64,000 bases of DNA from Allomyces macrogynus ATCC 38327 (GCA_000151295.1 GG745383.1:143959-207958), one strand, 5' to 3'; numbered from the stretch's first letter, positions 1 to 10,863 are shown. Made by a program: numbers and translations. Notes: generated by a model from the letters alone, not told the origin.

Positions 1-2202
1 GTCAGGTACTCGTTGTGTTCGCCAATCGCGCGGTACACATCCTCGAGCGACTCGATTTCCTTGCTCAGCTTATCACGCAACGAACCGAGGTGCGCGAGTT
101 CAGCCGCGATTTCGTCGGCAAGAATCCGGTACCCGTCGCGCCGGGACACAACGCCGAGCCGTTCGAGTTCGAGAACCATGGCGCGGGCGCGCGCGGCTTG
201 TTGTACGACACCGTCGTCGCTGCGCAGCGTCATGCCTGCGTGCGTCACGGCCATCAGGTCGAGTGCCGGTGCGGCCGGGGTCGGCGTGGATGTGCTGCTA
301 TTACTCGCGGCATCGTCGTCATGGCCATTCGTGGCGGCGGAAATATCGCCGTTGGCTCGTGGCGGGAGCGGTGGGACGGGTGGGATCGAGGACGGCCGAC
401 CGCGCACACTCGGGGGTGGTGGCGCGGCAAGCGACGGCACACGGCGCAGGAGCTGCACAAACGCGGCCTTGGTTTCGAGGTAGAGCGCTTCGGACGCCGA
501 CACGTCGGTCGAGTTCTTGATGAGTTCGCTCGAGTCGGGCAAGTGCGTTTCCCACCGCGAGTAGAGCGTGAGCGTATACGTGGCATTTTCGGCTCGCGGT
601 AGCGCCGACGGTGCGGGCCCCAAGTCCTTGAGCAACGCGGCAAGATGCGACTCGGGCTGGCACACCGTATCGCGGTGCTTGGCGAGCAACGCGTGCGTGG
701 CAAACATTTCGTTAGCGGAAATATTGATGCGCAGCTGGTCGCGCCGCGAGAGCGCCAAATACTGGTTGAGCTCGAGCTCCTCGTAGAAATCGCCCACGTC
801 GGCGAGTTTGAGCAAGAACCGCTGCACGCGGTCCTTGTTTCGCTCCGACCAGGCATTGAGCGGCGCCATGTAAGCCTCCTTGGTCTGCGACGGCTTATTG
901 GCCACGTTTTGCAGCATCTTGGCAATCAGCGTGAGTGTGCGCCGCGGGTTCGTCGACGGCGCCGAGGGCACAAGCATGAACCCCTGTGGCGTGACAATGG
1001 CCGGGTTGATGTACCGCAGGAGGAAAAACCCGCCGACGAGCGAACACAGCTGCGTGTCGGTCGCCTCGGGGTACTTGCGCTTGGCTAGCCCCTTGATCTG
1101 CTTGCAGATCCAGCGAATACCGTAAGGCACGCGATCGAGCGAATCGACAATTGTCTTGAGAAACGAGGTCGCGATTTCGAGCAGCATGCGCACGCGCGCC
1201 TGCACGAGCTGCTGCACCTGCGGGATTTGCGCGACCTGATCGGCCGGTAAACTCGACGCGGTCGCCAAAGACCGCGAATCGCCCGTCGACTCGAGAATCT
1301 GCTGGTAGACCTTGACCGGGTTGATTTCCAAGTTCAAGTCCTTGTGCTTGATGAGCGACGCGATGCGCTCCGACAGCAGCGACTTTAAGTAGGCCTGCCC
1401 GGGCCCACGGCGCGTGTAGGTCGTGAGCATGCGCGAGACGGGCGTGTTGGCGCGCATCAGTGACCCAAAGTCGGTCGCGTGATCAAACTGGTGAGCGAGC
1501 ACCGTCTGGAACATGGTCAGGAGCAGGTACTCTTCGCGGCGGTCGTACTGCTTGCCGTAGACGGTGAACATGACCGTTTGCAAGAGCGCGTCCATTTGAT
1601 CGAGCGTGCACACGCGGCACAGCGTCGCCAGGAACCGCGGTTCCGTCTGCAACAGGAAGAACAGGTTGCCGTAGAGCTGCAGTTTGCGGTCATCGAGTCG
1701 CGCGGGACCCTGCGCGCTGTCGTCGTCGTCGCCCTGAAGCACGTGCGCGAGGTCCTTGGCGTCCTTGTCGTCGAGCTGCATGCGGTTCTGGATGAGCAGC
1801 GCGATGCGCGAGTCGAGCAGCCGCACGTCGCGCTCGAGCACAAAGTTCTTCTTGGACTGCGTCGAGATGAGCTCCTTGAGCTGCGTGAGCCGCTTCTGAG
1901 CTATTGGGTGATCGTGCCGCGTCGGGTCAGGACCCAAAAAGCAGCAGAGCGCCTGCTCTCTGCATCAGCGTCCATAGCGCCATACCTTTGGCCAGCTCAT
2001 CGTCGATTGCGAGTTCTTGCTCGGCTCTTGCCGCGAGAAAATGCGCATACGAGATGCGGCGTGCGCCGTACGTGGCCGACGCGGGCAGAGCCGTTGCGAG
2101 TGCTGCCATCGAGTACGGTGTGGTCCCTTCCGCTGTGCCGCCGACCGCAGGTGGTGGCGACGTGCCCGGTCCTGCTGGTGCGCTCTTGGTGGTCATGGCC
2201 AT
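1..2202 (-). CDS. IQGAP/DGAP1-like Ras GTPase-activating protein, C-terminus off the left edge
   Basis: Partial gene running off the window at base 1. Exon 1 is 2202-1986, an 87-nt intron (1985-1901, GTATGG donor, TAG acceptor) follows, and exon 2 runs from 1900 to the edge. The exon 2 translation holds a RasGAP domain of the IQGAP class: a helix starting LKELISTQSKKNFVLERDV, then YGNLFFLLQTEPRFLATL, TMFQTVLAHQFDHATDF, a TRRGPGQAYLKSLL segment, the core VPYGIRWICKQIKG and FFLLRYINPAIVTP. A proline-rich linker and then the start of a RasGAP_C-like helical region follow (about bases 240-1). Only about 70 poorly conserved residues precede the GAP region, so no calponin-homology domain or IQ motifs are present upstream, as in Dictyostelium DGAP1 rather than animal IQGAP1. 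Known role of the family: actin/Rac-Cdc42 scaffold in cytokinesis, usually without real GAP activity. The start could equally be the in-frame ATG at 2196. The domain call is firm; the start is inferred. Confidence 0.85.
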
Positions 2203-3220
2203 GGTGGTCTTGGCCGTACAAAACGAGGGCGCGTTGAACGGGTGCAAGAAACGTCGAGCGAAGCGAGGTCACGGCGGCGCAACAGGCGAGCGTGCGTGAG
2301 CGCGAGTAAGGCGACGTTCAAGTAGCGGAAAACGGTCGCGGAGAGCAGGTGTACGGAGGCAGAGAAGGGAACGCCGTGGTCGAGCTGGGCACGTTCTGAG
2401 TTGAGGAATGGCAGGGTGGCGACGACCGATTTCTCAGGTCACGGTCGTGGTGATGGCCACGCTGGCTGCGCGTGAGCGGCTCGTCGTTCGACCAGCCCTT
2501 GCTGTTGCCTTGTCGCGCGTGTCCCGGCCGGCAAAAGGACAAATACAGGCGGCAACCGCTTGAGCCGTTTCGAAAGCCTGTTAAGTCGAGCGCGGAGGCC
2601 TCGGCAGCGCACTGGACGGGCAGGCGGGCGGATAAGCGAGAATTGAGCGGCGGCTCCCTGCAGTAGAGCTTTTCCTCGACGAAATGGCGCGCAAAAGATG
2701 AACGTGTTGGTTGCTGCTTGGTCTAGAGGATGGTGCTCGGCCACTTCAGCTTGCTGCCAAGGAGGGCGGAGGCAAAGGCAAGGCAAAAGGAGAGTGTGGT
2801 AAACTCACGTGAGTTTGGCTCATTCCTCTAAATCCAAGAAATTTGGCGCTGACGAAAGCGGCGTGAAGCAGTGGAGCAGGGGAAGCGGAGCGGAGGTCGT
2901 GGGACCGAAACCTACAGAACGATTGCAATTTTTTTTGTTTCTTGCTCCAACATCGACCACGTCCACGTTTAGCCCAACCACAAGTAGCCGATCAGTCAGT
3001 CTCGTTGCCCATTCTCCACGCACTGCGAGGCTTTGGGTGGACGTCATTTCCGCATCTACTGGCCGAGGCAGGAGTTCATTTTGAGCTACTGCTTCTAAAG
3101 TATCTGGTGTTGCCCTGCCTACCATGGGCTTGAGTGAGAGGTTTCGTGTGTTTCGCCTGATCGGTTACTTGCTTCAACTCAGGCCCCTTCGTATTTACAT
3201 GATCTGACCCTTCGTTACAT
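2203..3220. other. Intergenic: RasGAP promoter side and TPT1 3' side
   Basis: About 1 kb between the RasGAP start and the TPT1 stop, both on the minus strand. Open frames exist on both strands but none has a conserved domain, a credible splice pattern or a recognisable product. I see no tRNA, long repeat or transposon feature. Confidence 0.6.
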
Positions 3221-4144
3221 TCATACCTGCCCTTGAGCGGTTGCTGCCCCAGCTCCACCTGGAGGCCACAACACATTCCCGCTCCGGTCCGTCACCTTGC
3301 TGAAATACTTGGGCGCAATGACCCCATCCAAACCGGCCGACAAGACGACGCCATTCGGCGACTCAAACCACGGCATTCCGTCCTCCATGGCCTTGGCCAC
3401 ATCAATAAACACGTGCACGTCGCACGCGCGCCGCATGCCGGAAATCACGCCCGAGTCGCCCGGCAGACCCTTGGCACAGTGCACGTGGTGCCGCGCCATC
3501 GGCCGCAACCCATCCTCTTGGATCTTGGCCCACGCCAACCGCGACGTGCCATGCACGACGGTGTCGGGCAAGGTCGCGGGCGTGAGCGGCGTCAGGTCGA
3601 GGTCGATCACGGACCTGAGCGAGTGGCCCTGGTTGGCCTTGATTTCCCATTTGCCAATGAATGGGTCGTCGTGGTCGGCCGGTGGGGCGTCAGCGGGTGG
3701 GACGGGACGGCGGCGCAGCGCGAACCGCTTCTTGTCGTTGTTGTTCACGGCCGCTTGCACGTCGGCGAACGTGTACTTCTTGAAGCGCGGATGTGCGAGC
3801 TACGACGTGGAGCTGAAGGTTCAGGAGCTCATTCGCGGACGTAAATCGCGGAGCGCGAAACAAACCAAATGATCCACGAGCACCCATCCATCGGGTGAGA
3901 TATGAATGCCCATTTCATCGGCCGCATGCCGGAGCACGCGTGACAGCGCCTTAGACAGTTGCACGTCGTGCGGTGCGCCCTCGCCGCCGTCGCCACGTGG
4001 TGCGCTTGATGGCCGACCGCCACCACCTCGCCCACCACGCCCACGGCTGCGACCTTGGCCGCGGCCGCCTTCTCCACTGTGTGCGCTGCCAGAATTTGCC
4101 GTTGGTTGTCGCGTCGAGGTGCTTTGAGGGGTTGGAGTCGACAT
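3221..4144 (-). CDS. TPT1: tRNA 2'-phosphotransferase (TPT1/KptA family)
   Basis: Removes the splice-junction 2'-phosphate from ligated tRNA, passing it to NAD+ in the last step of tRNA splicing. Exon 1 is 4144-3866 (93 codons), a 66-nt intron follows (3865-3800, GTTTGT donor, TAG acceptor), then exon 2 3799-3221; together 285 residues. Exon 1 has a low-complexity Gly/Arg/Ser N-terminus (about residues 1-60, RGRGGRGGGG), then the family motif LSKALSRVLRHAADEMG and DGWVLVDHL. Exon 2 continues with YTFADVQAAVNNNDKKRF, WEIKANQGHSL, VVHGT, GLRPMARHHVHCAKG and GVVLSAGLDGVIAPKYF, covering both the winged-helix and the ADP-ribosyltransferase-like lobe. The R, H and R of RH-LRH, MARHHVH and NQGHS are in place, so the enzyme should be active. 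It shares a 500-bp intergenic region with RRP46 on the other strand. Confidence 0.93.
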
Positions 4145-4644
4145 GTTGGGATCGCGGTCACGGATCGTGCTTGTCGGGTTGAGAGCTTATCGGGTTGAGA
4201 ATCGCGTTGCGTCGTGCTTGTCGGGCTGTAGCAAGTTTTGAGCAGAGCCGCAGAATTTGGGGTGGAGCGGCAGAAGAGTGACCGCGGACTCGGCCTCTTT
4301 GCAGTATTGTTCGGCGGCTCGGCCACAACTGCACCAGGGCACGGCATCGCCGCAAGACATCGTTCCCACCTTTCTTTCTGACGACAGCAACCAGCTCGTC
4401 AAGATCAAGTCATCCCGCTTGCTCGAGCGGGCGTTGCAGCGTTGCGGCTGCGAATGTGAGTCGATTCTGTGGAGGGCAAGCCAGATCGATAGATAGCGAC
4501 GAACGACGTCGGTGTCAACCAGCCAGGTGATGGCACGCGACTTCGAGACGCGCTTCCCCACCGCAAAATCGCCATTTCCACTCCACTTCCACCCGCAATC
4601 CAGCACGAAATAAGACCAACCTGACCATTCAACCAGCTGCAACC
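4145..4644. promoter_or_regulatory. Divergent intergenic region TPT1 / RRP46
   Basis: 500 bp separate the two ATG codons of the divergent genes, so both promoters must lie here. The minus-strand open frame covering it has no recognisable domain and is read as chance in GC-rich DNA. No clear TATA box or repeated motif stands out. Confidence 0.5.
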
Positions 4645-5639
4645 ATGACGCGCGCCAACGGAAGGAGCAATGGAACGATGCGCCCGCTGCGGAGCGCCAA
4701 GGTCGGGTCCGCACCAACTCCTGTAAATGATCCAATCCAGACAAGATCCTTGCGACTGACGCCGAGCATCGCGTCGGGTAGGGTGTTCTAAACCGCGCCG
4801 ATGGGTCTGGCCGGTTCGCGCATGGTAAGTCGTCCATCGAGCACGAATTTCAGTGGATCACGCCCCTGATCATTCTCTGCAACTTCACAGACAAGACGAC
4901 CGTGCTCTGCGGCGTGTACGGCCCCGTCGAGGTCAAGCTCCGCGACGAGCAGCTCGACAAGGCGACGCTCGAGGTGATCTTCAAGCAAAATATTGGCCTG
5001 ACGTGTACGCTACTCACGTCCGTGGCCAGCACCACGCGACCACTCGACGCTCACCTGTCTACCCGTTGCCAGCGACCCGCGAAAAATTCCTCGAATCCTT
5101 CTTGAAGGAAACGCTCGAAGCCCTGATCATGACCAACCTGCACCCGAGGACGCTGATCCAAATCACGTTCCAGACGCTGCAAAACGACGGTTCGGTACGA
5201 CTCCCCCGCACGCCCGTCCCGCACCATTTGCGCGCACACCGCTCATTCAGTTCCTCTCCACCGCGTAGCTCCTCTCGGCCGCATTCAACGCTGCGTGCAT
5301 GGCGCTCATGAACGCTGGGATCCCGCTGAACTCGACATTTGCGAGCGTCTCGCTGTGCATCTTGCTTAACGGTGACATTTTGCTCGACCCGACGGCCGAC
5401 GAGGAGGAACAGGCCGAGTCACGGCACGTGTTTGTGTTTGACAGCCGGCGCGAGGGCGCGTACTGTGTGCACTCGGAGGGTCCGTTTTTGCAGGAAAAGG
5501 TGCGCTGGTTCGCCGTGGTCACGACGTTGGTTTGAAACTGACGAGATACTTGGTGCGCGCGTAGTTCGACAAGTGCTACGACTACGCGGCATTGTCGGCC
5601 AAGGTCATCTTGGATTATATGAAGGCGGCACGAGAATGA
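4645..5639 (+). CDS. RRP46: RNA exosome subunit RRP46/EXOSC5 (RNase PH-like)
   Basis: One of the six RNase PH-fold ring subunits of the RNA exosome, acting in nuclear and cytoplasmic 3' RNA processing and decay. Six exons fit in one continuous frame: 4645-4701, 4782-4824, 4891-5004, 5073-5194, 5269-5499, 5565-5639; introns are 65-80 nt with GTCGGG, GTAAGT, GTACGC, GTACGA and GTGCGC donors. The 213-residue product has the RNase PH N-terminus (MRPLRSAKGVLNRADGSGRF), then TTVLCGVYGPVEVKL, KATLEVIFKQNIGL, LHPRTLIQITFQTL, the LLSAAFNAACMALMNAGIP helix and ILLDPTADEEEQAESRHVF. The set matches EXOSC5 order and length. As in other eukaryotic ring subunits the phosphorolytic site is probably inactive (family knowledge). 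The first ATG could be the internal one at 4678. Confidence 0.9.
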
Positions 5640-5834
5640 AAACGAGTTTTGAAAACTCCTTCGAGTCGCTTGAGATTGTACCTATCCCACGGGGTTGGCT
5701 CATTGCTGCTCCATGCACCATTCATTCAGCTGAATCATCCCCGCCACGATGTGGTCCAGCCAGGGGGAGTCCTTCCCTGCGGATGTCAAAGAGGCCAAAT
5801 CGGGTCACAGTTACATTTCGCGAGCGACTATAAT

Positions 5835-5907
5835 GGCGTCTCCTCAGACGCCTGACAGGTGCTGGCAGGTTCGAAACCTGACATTGCTCAACATTCCAAG
5901 AGCAATG
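5835..5907. other. Cluster of three inverted repeats (structured-RNA candidate)
   Basis: Three perfect inverted repeats lie back to back: GGCGTCT/AGACGCC with a 4-nt loop (5835-5852), CAGGTT/AACCTG around CGA (5866-5880) and CATTGCTC/GAGCAATG with a 10-nt loop (5882-5907). The middle one contains a GGTTCGAAACC string that resembles a Pol III B box. A tRNA cannot be built from the order of the parts. It sits just downstream of RRP46 in a 450-bp gap before the PAAT-like gene. A functional RNA is only a possibility. Confidence 0.35.
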
Positions 5908-6090
5908 AGATCGTGGTCTAGTGGCTCAAGCATGATTGTGGATAATTGGTTTTCTGTTTTGTTTGCCTGGATATTTATGTGCGCCATGGCCGACGCAGCA
6001 CTATCTCACATGAATGACAATGAAGGTAACTCGAGTCAGGAGCGCTAGCTAGTTAGCGTCCCTGATCTAGTAAGCGACCCTGATCCAACA

Positions 6091-7425
6091 TTATTTCGAA
6101 CCGCTGGGCACCTCATCCGCTTTTGCCGCGCCGAGCACCGCACGCTCCACCACCTGCAATCGCCGGTTCAGCCCGCGCACCTCCGCAACGACACGATCGA
6201 GCTTGGCCGTTAGCTTGGCCTCCATGCGCGCGATCGCTGCGAGCACGGGTGCAAGTTGGTCCACCGGCGCCGGCTCCTCTGCGGATCGCGGTTGCGGATC
6301 AACGGGTGGGGTTTCGACAGCGGAAACCGGTGGATAGGCACCAACCACTGGTGAAGCAACGACGGTCGATGTTGCAGCACCCGCAGGTGGTGTCGGCAGC
6401 GACACGGGCGCCGACGGCACTCCACCACCTAACGCCACGCCCTGCATCCGCGCCGCGAGCATGGCCATCATGGACGCTGGACCGGGCATCGCGGGTCCTC
6501 CACCGCTGACTCCACCCATCACCGACGACAGGAGCGCCATGGCCGCGCCGGCATTTCCGGCCGTCGGACGCGCGGTGGGAGGTGGTGCAGCGGCCGTTGG
6601 TTCCGGTACGCGCAGGTACTGTAAAATGAAAATGTCCTTTTCGTCGCGCGGGAGCGAGACGAACTACACGAACTCACGACGACGCGGATGAGCAATCCGC
6701 TCACTCGTTCCTTTATCAAAACGAACCCGTAACGCACCTTCAACCGCACCGCGCGCACAGGCGACTCGACCGGGACCGCGACGCGCTGCCACCACGACCC
6801 TTCCTCGTCGGCGGGCGCGCACCAAACTGCAGTCAGTGTCGTCTGGTACTCGAACGGCAACTCGGCCACGCTGGTCAAGGTCGTGGGGATGTGGTCTTCG
6901 TCGACGATCGAGTACTCGACGCGGCGCGCGTTGCTCATGACCACGACCGGGCCCGTGAGCATGTGGCCGTGCGGTGCGGCAAAGAAGAGAGTTGCGGGAC
7001 CAACGTCGGCTTCGTCGTCGTCGGGTCGGGTCCACAGGAGCGGGTCATTTACGGGTGGGCTAAGTCATTCGTGCCCGTTAGTTGACTGTTGTCCACTAGA
7101 AGGAGCACAGCGAGTGGGCGTACTCGGTCGCTGAGCTCGAAGAGCAGGTTTGGACCAATTGCCACAGCGCGGCTCCGCCGTTGCTGGTGGCCTGGTCGCG
7201 AGAATCGGTATCGGTTGCTGCATGACCTCCTTGGCTGGCCGCGTCTCTGAACAGGTTCTGTTTTCCGTCGTTGTTGGCGTTGTTGGTGCTCGTGGTCGAC
7301 AAATTACTGATAGGATCGGCAGTGCAACTGGATGGCGGGAAATCGTCGTCGGAGTCTTCGATATGATTGTCGTCGATGGGCACAAAGTTCCAGCTGAGAA
7401 ACGCTTCAAGTTGGTGAAGATTCAT
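6091..7425 (-). CDS. PAAT-like protein (C10orf88 / ATPase PAAT family)
   Basis: Three exons join without frame conflict: 7425-7124, 7059-6738, 6663-6091, with 64-nt (GTACGC...TAG) and 74-nt (GTGCGT...TAG) introns; 398 residues. The N-terminus is disordered and Ser/Asn rich. The core is a beta-rich stretch: ATLFFAAPHGH, VVVMSNARRVEYSIVDEDH, a Trp-rich segment, then VRAVRLKFVSLPRDEKDIFI. A proline-rich linker follows, and the last 45 residues form a short coiled coil (LAAIARMEAKLTAKLDRV, then RGLNRRLQVVERAVLG). The order of beta core, SARNxEVY-like motif, CKIKLLSF-like motif and terminal coiled coil resembles vertebrate PAAT, a protein reported to bind mitochondrial ABC transporters. That resemblance is from memory of the family and is moderate; a general unknown is the alternative. 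Confidence 0.55.
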
Positions 7426-7817
7426 GTTGGAATGAATGCAGATTTGCTGGCCAGCTGTATGCGTGAGGTCAAAACGGTCCTTGTGTCACAGTTTCCTGCA
7501 GAGCAACTGCCACACGTAAACTCAGGTTCGCAACCTGAGGTCGCCCATAAATATAAATATTGGGATACCCAAACAGGTTGATTATCATGACGATGGCGCC
7601 TAACCTTTTTGCCCTACAGACCTGACACACAAATCCACGATCGATCACACAAAAGTGGACTCCCAAGAGTCAAGACGTAAAGCTCCAGGGAAACAGAAAG
7701 GAGGGGAAATTGATGAATTCAAGGCTATCAAACGAGCTACAAACCGCAAACCACCCAACCAACAACTGCAAGAACCCCGCCGGCATGACCCCCGCTCACC
7801 TACAGCTGCACCGACGA
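7426..7817. promoter_or_regulatory. Intergenic: PAAT-like promoter and NDUFV1 3' side
   Basis: 392 bp upstream of the PAAT-like ATG and downstream of the NDUFV1 stop (both minus). It holds a perfect 8-bp inverted repeat with a CGC loop at 7521-7539 (CTCAGGTT/AACCTGAG), similar in sequence to the CAGGTT/AACCTG repeat at 5866. An AT-rich patch follows at about 7545-7565. No gene is visible. Confidence 0.5.
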
Positions 7818-9377
7818 CTACTGCGACGCGGCCTGCTGCGCGTGGAACGCGGTGATCTTCTCCTCAATCGCCGGGCGGAAATGGCGAATCAGACCCTGCA
7901 CGGGCCACGCCGCGGCATCACCCAAAGCGCAAATCGTGTGGCCCTCAATCTGCTTGGACAGCTCGTAGATCATGTCGATTTCCACGTTCTTGGCGTTGCC
8001 CTGCTGGAAGCGGTCCATCATGTTCTTGAGCCACGTGGTGCCCTCGCGGCACGGCGTGCACTGACCGCACGACTCGTGCTTGTAGAAGGACGACAACCGC
8101 GCGATCGCGGCCACAATGTCGGTCGACTTGTCCATGACAATGACGGCGGCCGTACCGAGACCCGACTGCGCGTCCTTGAGCGCGTCAAAGTCCATGAGCA
8201 CGTCGTCACAAATGTGCTTGGGCAGCACAGGCACCGACGACCCGCCGGGGATAATGCCGAGCAGGTTATCCCACCCGCCACGGACACCGCCGCAGTGCTT
8301 CTCAATCAGTTCGCGCAGCGGGATCGACATTTCCTCCTCGACCGTGCACGGCTGGTTGACGTGGCCTGAGATACAGAACAGCTTGGTACCTTGGTTCCGC
8401 GGGCGGCCAAACGACGCGAACCAGGCGCCGCCGCGGCGCAAGATCGTCGGCGCGACCGCGACCGTCTCGACGTTCGACACGGTCGTCGGGCACCCGAACA
8501 GGCCGACATCGGCCGGGAACGGGGGCTTGAGCCGGGGCTTCCCCTGCTTGCCCTCGATCGACTCGATCAGCGCCGTTTCTTCGCCGCAAATGTAGGCGCC
8601 AGCACCGCGGTGGATGTAGACGTCGAAGTCGTACCCGGAACCGCACGAGTTTTTGCCAATCAGGCCTGCCGCGTAGGCCTCGTTGATGGCGGTCTGCAGG
8701 TTCGAGGCCTCGTTGTAGAACTCGCCGCGAATGTAGATGTAGGCGGCCGACGCGCCCATGGCACGGCCCGCGACCAGACAGCCCTCGACGAGCTTGTGCG
8801 GGTCGGAACGCATGATTTCGCGGTCCTTGCAGGTGCCGGGCTCGCCCTCGTCGGCGTTGACGACGAGGTACTTGGGGCTAATGGTGCATTGAAGGGTGAG
8901 CGCGCATCATTATCATGGACGCGAGCGCGGTTTGCTGCAGATGCAAAGCAGCGACATACCGGCCGTCCGAGGGCTTGTTCATGAATGACCACTTGAGCCC
9001 CGTCGGGAACCCAGCGCCGCCACGACCGCGCAGGCCCGAGGCCTTCATTTCCTCGAGAATCCACTCGTGGCCCTTGAGCAGGATCTCCTTGGTCTTGTAC
9101 CAGTCGCCGCGCTTCATGGCGCCCTTGAGCGTCCAGTCGTGGAACCCGTAGAGGTTGGTGAAGATGCGGTCGCTGTCCTTGAGGTTGCCGTAGGCGCGCG
9201 GCGCCGGCGCGGCCTCGGTGACGGTGGCGAGCGCGCGCGCTAGTTTGGAAAGGCTGTTAGCCGCGGTTGGGCGGGACGGGCGGCGCGAGGGCCGAGCAGG
9301 CGCGATAGCGTACCCTGTACGCCGCGGCGGGCGTGGGCGGCAGCGGCGACGCGGCCGATGCGCGAGACGGACTGCAT
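7818..9377 (-). CDS. NDUFV1: NADH:ubiquinone oxidoreductase 51-kDa flavoprotein (NDUFV1)
   Basis: Complex I subunit that binds NADH, FMN and the N3 [4Fe-4S] cluster in the matrix arm of mitochondrial complex I. Exons 9377-9314, 9239-8960 and 8877-7818 join to 467 residues; the introns have GTACGC and GTATGT donors and TAG acceptors. The first exon encodes an Arg/Ala-rich mitochondrial presequence ([19 protein letters not shown]). The mature part shows [24 protein letters not shown] (FMN/NADH loop), [35 protein letters not shown] and the cluster ligands [12 protein letters not shown] plus a fourth Cys in [12 protein letters not shown]. Length and motif order match the family. Chosen ATG gives a clean presequence; a longer open frame upstream has no support. 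Confidence 0.96.
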
Positions 9378-9896
9378 CGTGGTGAACGGTCTAAATGCGG
9401 GTTCCCGTTCAAAGTTGCGTGGGTTGGTTGGTATCACGCGTCGACGAAAGAGCGGGGGCGATCCGACCCGAGCTGAAGTTGCGGGACCGACAGGGCGCTT
9501 TCGAGCGAGCACGAGGAGTTCGGCACGGCGCGTTGCAGCAAGTGTCGAGGCGTGCTGTTACGATCGTTACCTCAGCGTCGACGGTGCAAGATCGCGGCCT
9601 TCAGCGTCGTGCTGGTGCGCGATCAACAGCGCTGCCCATCTCGCGCCGTTGGCCCAGAGGCGAGCAAGGAGCGCGAGCGAGCAGCGGCCTGTTCAGATAA
9701 CATGAGCCCACGTGCGACTCATTCATATCGGCCACAGTTCAAGATTGCGAGCCTTTCGCAATAATTATCATCATTGACCAAACAAAATCCACCTCCAACT
9801 CCGCGCAGCCCATCGTGCCGCCGCCAACTACTGCCTTAGGCTGCGGGACTATCCGCACTTGATTCCTGTCGATCTCTCGTACCCGATGATACCAGA
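9378..9896. promoter_or_regulatory. Divergent intergenic region NDUFV1 / SIM-UBZ gene
   Basis: 519 bp between two divergent ATGs. A short AT-rich patch lies near 9755-9785. The open frames covering it have no domain or splice support. Confidence 0.45.
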
Positions 9897-10745
9897 ATGA
9901 GTGGGGTAGCGCCGGAAATTGCCATGGACACCAACGCGCCCTTGTCCGTCCATGTCCCGGTCCCGGTTTCGATTGCTGCTCTGGCCAAGGAGGGCCTGGC
10001 CGTCATGCTCGTCGACACGACTCCGGTGCACCGGTGGGCCTTGCCTGCCAATCCCGTTCCCGCGCCGCGATCCGCGACTGTAACCTCTGCGCCGACAGCT
10101 GGTCCGTCGTCGAGCAAAGGGCCGCCTATCCGCTCACCAGGTTCGACGATCCCGAACAAGCGACCCGGCGTGCTGCCGAGTCCACCGGCGCCGCCGAAAC
10201 GCAGCAAACCGGACCCACCGACTGCTGCACTGTCTGCCCTTCCAACGCGGGCCATGGACTCTGCCTCCATGAACGTGTCCAGCAACGTGTCTTGCTCGTC
10301 CACATCGTCGGCGACCGCATCGCGTTCCGCTCCTTCTGCGCCGCCGCCGCGTCCTCCCGCGCCGTCGTCCACCCTCTCCACCCCTGTTTCTGGTCCTCCG
10401 ATTGCCCCCGCGCGGATCGTGGTGGGGACAAGGACGGCCCTGACCGTCCCGTCATCTCGCGGGGCCCTGTTCTCTGCTCGCACCGGACCCGCTGTTCCGT
10501 CTCCGTATGTGGCTCCTGCTGTTCCACCACCGGCTCCCCCTCCCCGGCAAGTCATCGATCTGACCTTGTCTCCGTCGCCGTCCCCACCGCCACCTCCTCC
10601 CTTACTCCACTCGGCGACGAGCCAGCAGTCGGTGCAAACGTGCCCGATCTGCGCGGTCCATTTTGCGCCGGGTACACTTGCAACTGCCGTGGCCGCGCAC
10701 GTGGACGAGTGCATGTCGGCCAATTTTGAAGATGACGCGTTTTGA
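9897..10745 (+). CDS. Small disordered protein with SUMO-interacting motif and C-terminal UBZ4-type zinc finger
   Basis: Single-exon gene, 282 residues. Most of the chain is Pro/Ser/Ala-rich and predicted disordered by composition, with a basic patch (PPKRSKP, about residue 100). Near residue 223 is a hydrophobic-acid motif VIDLTLSPS, which fits the SUMO-interacting consensus. At about residues 249-272 is CPICAVHF...AAHVDEC, a C-x2-C-x15-H-x3-C pattern like the Rad18/UBZ4 ubiquitin-binding finger; the protein ends 12 residues later. In known proteins such a pair marks adaptors of DNA-damage tolerance or interstrand crosslink repair (RAD18, SPRTN, SLX4-type). No catalytic domain is present, so it would be a reader or adaptor. 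The family is unknown to me. Confidence 0.7.
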   Translation: MSGVAPEIAMDTNAPLSVHVPVPVSIAALAKEGLAVMLVDTTPVHRWALPANPVPAPRSATVTSAPTAGPSSSKGPPIRSPGSTIPNKRPGVLPSPPAPPKRSKPDPPTAALSALPTRAMDSASMNVSSNVSCSSTSSATASRSAPSAPPPRPPAPSSTLSTPVSGPPIAPARIVVGTRTALTVPSSRGALFSARTGPAVPSPYVAPAVPPPAPPPRQVIDLTLSPSPSPPPPPPLLHSATSQQSVQTCPICAVHFAPGTLATAVAAHVDECMSANFEDDAF

Positions 10746-10863
10746 TGCCGATTGTTCTTGTCATCATGGACTGAACGACTGTCGAGAGAGAAAATACACC
10801 ACGATCGGGTTTTGATTCCGTGTGCCTAGAAATATAAATACGTGACTGGAACTGAAACCCCTA

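Noticed and set aside
2203..2247. RasGAP start at 2247 (HPFNAPSF...)
   Set aside because: The first codon there is TTG, not ATG; the first in-frame ATG is at 2202.
4187..4837. 216-codon minus-strand frame over the TPT1/RRP46 promoter
   Set aside because: It overlaps the first exons of RRP46 and has no recognisable domain.
5835..5960. Circularly permuted tRNA gene
   Set aside because: The order T-arm-like, acceptor-like pair, A-box-like string suggests permutation, but no D stem or anticodon stem can be paired. Left as a structured-repeat observation.
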